Source: DASYQV01 sp036005125 (GTDB lineage: Bacteria; Acidobacteriota; Vicinamibacteria; Vicinamibacterales; UBA2999). Taken from it: 17,674 nucleotides of DNA. The notes beneath the pieces were generated by a model that saw only the letters and a list, made by a program, of their open reading frames with translations, was not told the origin of the DNA and made no database searches. Location of the stretch: the NCBI GenBank assembly GCA_036005125.1, contig DASYQV010000323.1, positions 1 through 17,674 of the forward strand. The letters are read 5' to 3'. Position numbers and translations under genes: made by a program. How positions within the stretch are numbered: position 1 is the stretch's first letter; each line of letters starts with the position of its first letter. Below are positions 13,868 through 17,674 of this stretch, in pieces.

Positions 13868-13884
13868 GTGCGCACATGGCGCAC
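13868..13884. promoter_or_regulatory. Short inverted repeat upstream of the TonB receptor
   Basis: GTGCGC (13868-13873) and GCGCAC (13879-13884) flank ACATG about 90 bases before the receptor start. It could be an operator. Apart from this and the parA promoter I see nothing in 13593-13970; no convincing plus-strand promoter is visible. Confidence 0.3.
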
Positions 13885-13970
13885 ACCGGCGGCACGGGGG
13901 TTGCTGCATTTGCGCAGCGCGTGTCGGTGTTGTGACTCGGCACGCTGTTCCTTTCAGGAGTTTCGTGCTT

Positions 13971-16946
13971 ATGCGTTCACGTGTGACGTGGCTGCTGGCC
14001 GTGGCATGTCTCAGCCTCATCAGCCAGACAGAAGCCTTCGCGCAGGGGAATCCGACCGGCACGATCTCGGGCCGGGTCACCGATCAGCAGGGCGGTGTGC
14101 TTCCCGGTGTGACAGTGACGGCAACCTCTCCGCAATTGCAGGGCGCGCGCACGGTCGTGACGTCGGCGAATGGCGATTACATTCTGCCGCTCTTGCCTCC
14201 GGGCGTGTACTCAGTGGCTGTCGAGCTCCAGGGGTTCGATTCGATCACCCGGACCGTGAACGTCGCGTCGGCCCAGACCGTCCCGAACGACGTCGTCCTC
14301 AAGCTGGCCGGGTTGACTGAAACGGTGACTGTGACGAGCGCGGATCCTGCCGTCGTGCCGCGCACCACGACGGCCGCAGCGACGCTCAAGCAGGATGTCG
14401 TCGATCAGCTTCCGCTCAACCGCGGCCTCGACGCCACCGTTGCGCTCGCGCCCGGCGTCCAGCGCACGGGCATCTACAACCGGTCGACCGGCGTCGGCGT
14501 TATTTCCATCGGTGGCGCGACGTCGTTCGAGAACCTGTTTCTCATGAACGGCGTGGTTCTCAACGAGAACCTCCGCGGGCAGGGGATTCCGCTCTACATC
14601 GAGGACGCGATCCAGGAAACGACCGTCTCCACCTCCGGCATCTCCGCGGAGTTCGGACGTTTCTCGGGCGGCGTCGTCAACGCGATCACCAAGTCGGGCG
14701 GCAACCTGTTCGGCGGCTCGTTCCGCACGACCTTCGAGAACGACAGCTGGCGCACGACGACGCCGATGCACGAGACGAAGGTCGACAGGCTGATTCCAAC
14801 CTACGAGTACACGTTCGGCGGGCCCATTATCAAGGACCGCATCTGGTTCTTCAACGCCGGCCGCTTCGTCGAGGAGACGCGCGCGCTGCAGACGGCGTTC
14901 TCGAACCTGTCGTGGAACCGCACGCGGAACGAGAAGCGGTACGAGGGGAAGCTCTCCTACGCGGTCGACGCGCGCCACTCGGTTCGCGGCGCCTACCTGT
15001 ATCGAGGGACCGTCGTCGAGGGCGATGCATATTCGGCGAATATCCTCGACCTCGCCAGCCTGACGACGGCTCGGAATCCGGAGAACCTGCTGTCGCTCAA
15101 CTACAACGGCATCTTCGGATCGAACTTCTTCGTCGAGGGACAGTACTCGGGCCGCCAGGGTTCGACGACCGGCGCCGGCTCGGTGTTCACCGACATCGTC
15201 CGCGGAACACTGCTCATCGACTTGCAGCGCGGGATGGCCCGGTACAACTCGCCCACCTTCTGCGGCGTGTGCCGCACCGAGGAGCGCGACAACTCCGACA
15301 TTCTCGCGAAGGGGACGTGGTTTCTGTCGACGCCGCGCTGGGGCTCGCACAGCGTAGTGTTCGGCTACGACACGTTCAACGACATGCGCGCCGCCGACAA
15401 CCATCAGTCCGGCAGCGACTGGCGTATCTTCGGCACGACCGCAATCCTCCGGGACGGCGACGTGTTCCCGGTGTTCGCCAACGACGGCCGGAGCACGGTG
15501 ATCCAGTGGAATCCCATCCTGGTCTCCACGCGGGGCACCAACTTCCGCATGCACTCGCTCTTCCTCAACGACGGGTGGCGCTGGACCGATCGGCTGTCGT
15601 TCAACCTCGGCGCGCGATTCGACCGCAACCACGCCGTGGATTCGGCGGGCACCGTCGTGGCCAACGATCAGCGGATCAGCCCGCGTCTGGGCGTGACATG
15701 GGATCCGACGGGCCACGGTCAGTGGACGGTGAACGGCAGCTACGGGGTCTACGTGGCGTCGATCTCGAATGCCATTGCCAACGGCGCCTCGATTGCCGGC
15801 AACCCGTCGACGCTGCAGTACGCGTATACCGGTCCGGCGATCAACATCGATCCGAACGCGCCGCTCGCGACGCGCGAGCAGGCGATTCTGACCGTGTTCG
15901 ACTGGTTCAATGCCAACGGCGGGACGATGCGGCCGCTGGTGGGCGTCAACCTGCCCGGCGTGAACGTGCACGTGGCCGACACGCTGGCGTCGCCGAGCGC
16001 GGCGGAATATGCGGGCGGCGTCACCCGGACGCTCGGTCAACGCGGTCTTGTGCGCGTGGACGCTGTGTATCGCAACTTCAACGACTTCTACGGCACGCGC
16101 ACCGACCTGTCGACCGGCCGCATACAGGTGGATCCGATCACGCTGCAGACGACCACGACCGGCGGGAGGCCGCTCGACCTCCGCGTCATCGAGACCACGA
16201 ACGTGGTGGACCGCCAGTACGCCGCGCTCAACAGCGTGTTGTCGTGGCGCGTCGGGCAGCGCCTGAACCTCAACGCCGCGTACACGCTGTCGCGCCTCTG
16301 GGGTAACTTCGACGGCGAGAACGAAAGCGCTGGCCCGGCGGCGGTGCAGCCGGCGTTTTATCCTGAGTACCGCCAGGAGCGCTGGAACTATCCAACGGGC
16401 GATCTGCTCGCCGACCAGCGGCACAAGGGACGTGTCTGGGGAACGTGGCAGCTGCCCACACCGGAACATTTCGGCGGCATCAACGTGGGAGCGCTCTTCA
16501 ACGTCGATTCCGGCGCCCCGTATGGCGCGGTCGGCATGATCGACCCGTCGCCGTACCGCACGGGCCTCAATTACGTTACGCCGCCGACCCAGGTGCAGTA
16601 CTATTTCACCGACCGCGACGGCTTCCGCACCGAGGCGAGCACGCGCACGGACGTGGCGATCAACTACGATTACGGGTTCGGCGGGGTCCGGCGCGTGACG
16701 CTCTTCGTCAAGGGCGAGGTGCTGAACGTGTTCGACCAGTCGAAGCTCGTGAACCCGTTCTTCATCGACCAGACGGTGCTGACCGCGACGAACGCGCCAA
16801 CGCGCTTCGAGCGGTTCGATCCCTTCACGACGACACCGGTGCAGGGGACGAACTGGGACTTCGGCCCGAACTTCGGGAACCCGACGAACCGGTTCGCCCA
16901 CCAGATGCCTCGCACGTTCCGGTTCGCCGTCGGCGTCAGGTTTTAG
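13971..16946 (+). CDS. TonB-dependent receptor with N-terminal carboxypeptidase-regulatory-like domain
   Basis: This 991-residue outer-membrane protein has a signal peptide (MRSRVTWLLAVACLSLISQT, cleavage near AFAQ|GN, residue 25). A CarboxypepD_reg/Cna-B-like beta-sandwich covers about 29-110 (GTISGRVTDQQGGVLPGVTV, GDYILPLLPPGVYSVAVE). A plug domain follows, with LPLNRGLDATVALAPGVQ, IGGATSFENLFLMNG and FSGGVVNAITKSGGN. The rest is a 22-strand-type barrel ending RFAVGVRF with the terminal aromatic used for barrel assembly. This architecture is greatly expanded in Acidobacteriota. Uptake uses TonB-ExbBD energy. The ligand is unknown; no SusD-like or degradative gene is adjacent. ATG 13971 has CAGGAG 10 bases upstream and gives a clean signal peptide, unlike the start 13 codons earlier. 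Confidence 0.95.
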   Translation: MRSRVTWLLAVACLSLISQTEAFAQGNPTGTISGRVTDQQGGVLPGVTVTATSPQLQGARTVVTSANGDYILPLLPPGVYSVAVELQGFDSITRTVNVASAQTVPNDVVLKLAGLTETVTVTSADPAVVPRTTTAAATLKQDVVDQLPLNRGLDATVALAPGVQRTGIYNRSTGVGVISIGGATSFENLFLMNGVVLNENLRGQGIPLYIEDAIQETTVSTSGISAEFGRFSGGVVNAITKSGGNLFGGSFRTTFENDSWRTTTPMHETKVDRLIPTYEYTFGGPIIKDRIWFFNAGRFVEETRALQTAFSNLSWNRTRNEKRYEGKLSYAVDARHSVRGAYLYRGTVVEGDAYSANILDLASLTTARNPENLLSLNYNGIFGSNFFVEGQYSGRQGSTTGAGSVFTDIVRGTLLIDLQRGMARYNSPTFCGVCRTEERDNSDILAKGTWFLSTPRWGSHSVVFGYDTFNDMRAADNHQSGSDWRIFGTTAILRDGDVFPVFANDGRSTVIQWNPILVSTRGTNFRMHSLFLNDGWRWTDRLSFNLGARFDRNHAVDSAGTVVANDQRISPRLGVTWDPTGHGQWTVNGSYGVYVASISNAIANGASIAGNPSTLQYAYTGPAINIDPNAPLATREQAILTVFDWFNANGGTMRPLVGVNLPGVNVHVADTLASPSAAEYAGGVTRTLGQRGLVRVDAVYRNFNDFYGTRTDLSTGRIQVDPITLQTTTTGGRPLDLRVIETTNVVDRQYAALNSVLSWRVGQRLNLNAAYTLSRLWGNFDGENESAGPAAVQPAFYPEYRQERWNYPTGDLLADQRHKGRVWGTWQLPTPEHFGGINVGALFNVDSGAPYGAVGMIDPSPYRTGLNYVTPPTQVQYYFTDRDGFRTEASTRTDVAINYDYGFGGVRRVTLFVKGEVLNVFDQSKLVNPFFIDQTVLTATNAPTRFERFDPFTTTPVQGTNWDFGPNFGNPTNRFAHQMPRTFRFAVGVRF

Positions 16947-16948
16947 CC

Positions 16949-17018
16949 ATTCGTGATTCCCGCGATCGAAATCGCGGGTCACGTACCACGCAGGAATCGC
17001 GAATCACAAATCACGAAT
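16949..17018. repeat. Cruciform-like inverted repeat with GATT units (locus 3)
   Basis: The outer arms ATTCGTGATT (16949-16958) and AATCACGAAT (17009-17018) are perfect complements. Inside lies a perfect 8-bp hairpin, CCCGCGAT (16959-16966) and ATCGCGGG (16971-16978), with a CGAA loop. It begins 2 bases after the receptor stop codon and is followed by the terminator. It shares its unit type with the arrays at 6590 and 12251. Confidence 0.75.
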
Positions 17019-17019
17019 C

Positions 17020-17055
17020 AAAAACGCCTGGCCGATTTCCCGGCCGGGCGTTTTT
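17020..17055. terminator. Strong bidirectional intrinsic terminator
   Basis: A 14-bp stem (17020-17033 with 17042-17055, one T-G pair) begins with five A and ends with five T around an 8-base loop. The stem core is ACGCCTGGCC. It would stop transcription of the TonB receptor on the plus strand and of any transcript entering from the right on the minus strand. Confidence 0.9.
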
Positions 17056-17090
17056 GTGTACCTTGTTCGGGTCTCGAGGAGGGTTACGCT

Positions 17091-17674
17091 GTGCTCGCCC
17101 CGTATCACCCGCATATCGTCCACTTCGTCATCGCCTTGCTCGTCGTCGGCGTCGTCCTGCGACTCGTCTCGCTGACTGGCCGGATTGCGTTCGCCGGTCC
17201 CGCTGCCACCACGTTGATTCTGGTGGGTACGGTCGTCAGCGTGTTTGCGGTCCAGTCGGGCGTCGATGCTCACGGTCCCGTCGAGCGGATTCCGGGTGCA
17301 CGCAACGCGGTGGAAGCGCACGAGGAGTGGGGCGAGCGCACGCGCAACATCTTCGTGGTCGTCTCGCTGCTGGAGCTCGTGGCGCTGGCGTTGACGCGGC
17401 AGCAGCAGAGCCGCTACGCGCGCCCGGCGGCAATGGCGGCGGCCGTGGCAGGCCTGGCTGGACTGGTCGTGCTGTACGAGGCAGCGGAGCACGGCGGCGA
17501 GATCGTGTACGGATATGCGGGCGGTGTCGGCATCCGCAGCGGCGACCCCGCGGATGTCAATCGTCTGTTCATCGCCGGTGTGTATCAGCAGGCGCTGCAG
17601 GACCGCGAGCAGGGACGAGGAGAACAGGGTGCCGCGCTGCTGGACACGGCCGCGGCGAGATTTCCGGACCACAC
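17091..17674 (+). CDS. DUF2231-like membrane protein (3' end outside window)
   Basis: An open frame from GTG 17091 runs to the window end (194 complete codons). GAGGAGGG (17076-17083) gives an excellent ribosome binding site 7 bases before it. The product begins MLAPYHPHIVHFVIALLVVG, the HP.(I/L)VHFP(I/V)AL start typical of DUF2231 membrane proteins. Four hydrophobic segments lie at about 8-26, 33-52, 87-103 and 116-133. Histidines appear in the first segment, in SGVDAHGPVERIPG, in EAHEEWGER and in YEAAEHGG, and could bind heme or metal. After about 145 the protein becomes soluble, with an RLFIAGVYQQALQDREQGRG stretch. The function of the family is unknown. The long minus-strand frame opposite is a shadow. 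Confidence 0.8.
   Translation, partial: MLAPYHPHIVHFVIALLVVGVVLRLVSLTGRIAFAGPAATTLILVGTVVSVFAVQSGVDAHGPVERIPGARNAVEAHEEWGERTRNIFVVVSLLELVALALTRQQQSRYARPAAMAAAVAGLAGLVVLYEAAEHGGEIVYGYAGGVGIRSGDPADVNRLFIAGVYQQALQDREQGRGEQGAALLDTAAARFPDH

Noticed and set aside
14211..16982. 923-residue minus-strand frame
   Set aside because: It is antisense to the TonB receptor and rich in Arg, Val and His without recognisable domains, which is a typical shadow.
17004..17672. 222-residue minus-strand frame at the right edge
   Set aside because: It crosses the terminator and opposes the DUF2231-like gene, which has a strong ribosome binding site and real membrane segments.

Overview
The window is GC-rich and densely coded. 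A TonB-dependent receptor with an N-terminal carboxypeptidase-regulatory-like domain, a TamB-like tail, an ISAzo13-type transposase tail and the MEP-pathway gene ispG together suggest a Gram-negative soil bacterium. My best guess is an Acidobacteriota member of the Vicinamibacteria type. This is inferred from gene content only, because no rRNA or tRNA is present.

Layout. The left edge (2-106) is the C-terminus of a transposase. Next come two divergent envelope genes whose start codons share one CATG: an outer-membrane barrel-like protein (196-1284, minus) and a PagL-like lipid A deacylase (1283-1885, plus). At 1930-2111 lies the 3' tail of a TamB-type gene with no upstream part. A molybdopterin oxidoreductase follows (2167-4194, minus). 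A degraded type II NADH dehydrogenase (4412-4837) begins immediately after a 34-bp dispersed repeat (4378-4411). A two-gene plus-strand unit encodes a BON-domain protein and a poxvirus-type DNA topoisomerase IB (4962-6580). It converges on ispG (6745-7980, minus) across a large inverted repeat made of short GATT-rich units.

The middle holds a second copy of the 34-bp repeat with hairpins (8026-8180), two very small divergent genes (8210-8425 minus; 8450-8629 plus), a CACGAAG-type hairpin repeat (8645-8757) and a glycoside-hydrolase-like TIM-barrel protein (8778-9962). The glycosidase-like gene converges on a minus-strand pair: an NCS2 purine permease followed 9 bp later by a Gfo/Idh/MocA oxidoreductase.

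The right part holds a compact parA-RHH pair (minus, 13592 to 12318) with a near-consensus promoter before parA and a near-palindrome between the genes. A 991-residue TonB-dependent receptor follows (13971-16946), then a cruciform-like repeat and a strong bidirectional terminator. The final gene encodes a DUF2231-like membrane protein that starts at a GTG and runs off the right edge.

Most genes are independent housekeeping or envelope functions. The plausible co-transcribed units are BON-topoisomerase IB, permease-Gfo/Idh and parA-RHH. The less ordinary content is the gene wreckage associated with a mobile-element-like end repeat, three families of intergenic repeats, the small divergent gene pair and the compact ParA-RHH module. 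I found no CRISPR array, prophage or clear new defence system.
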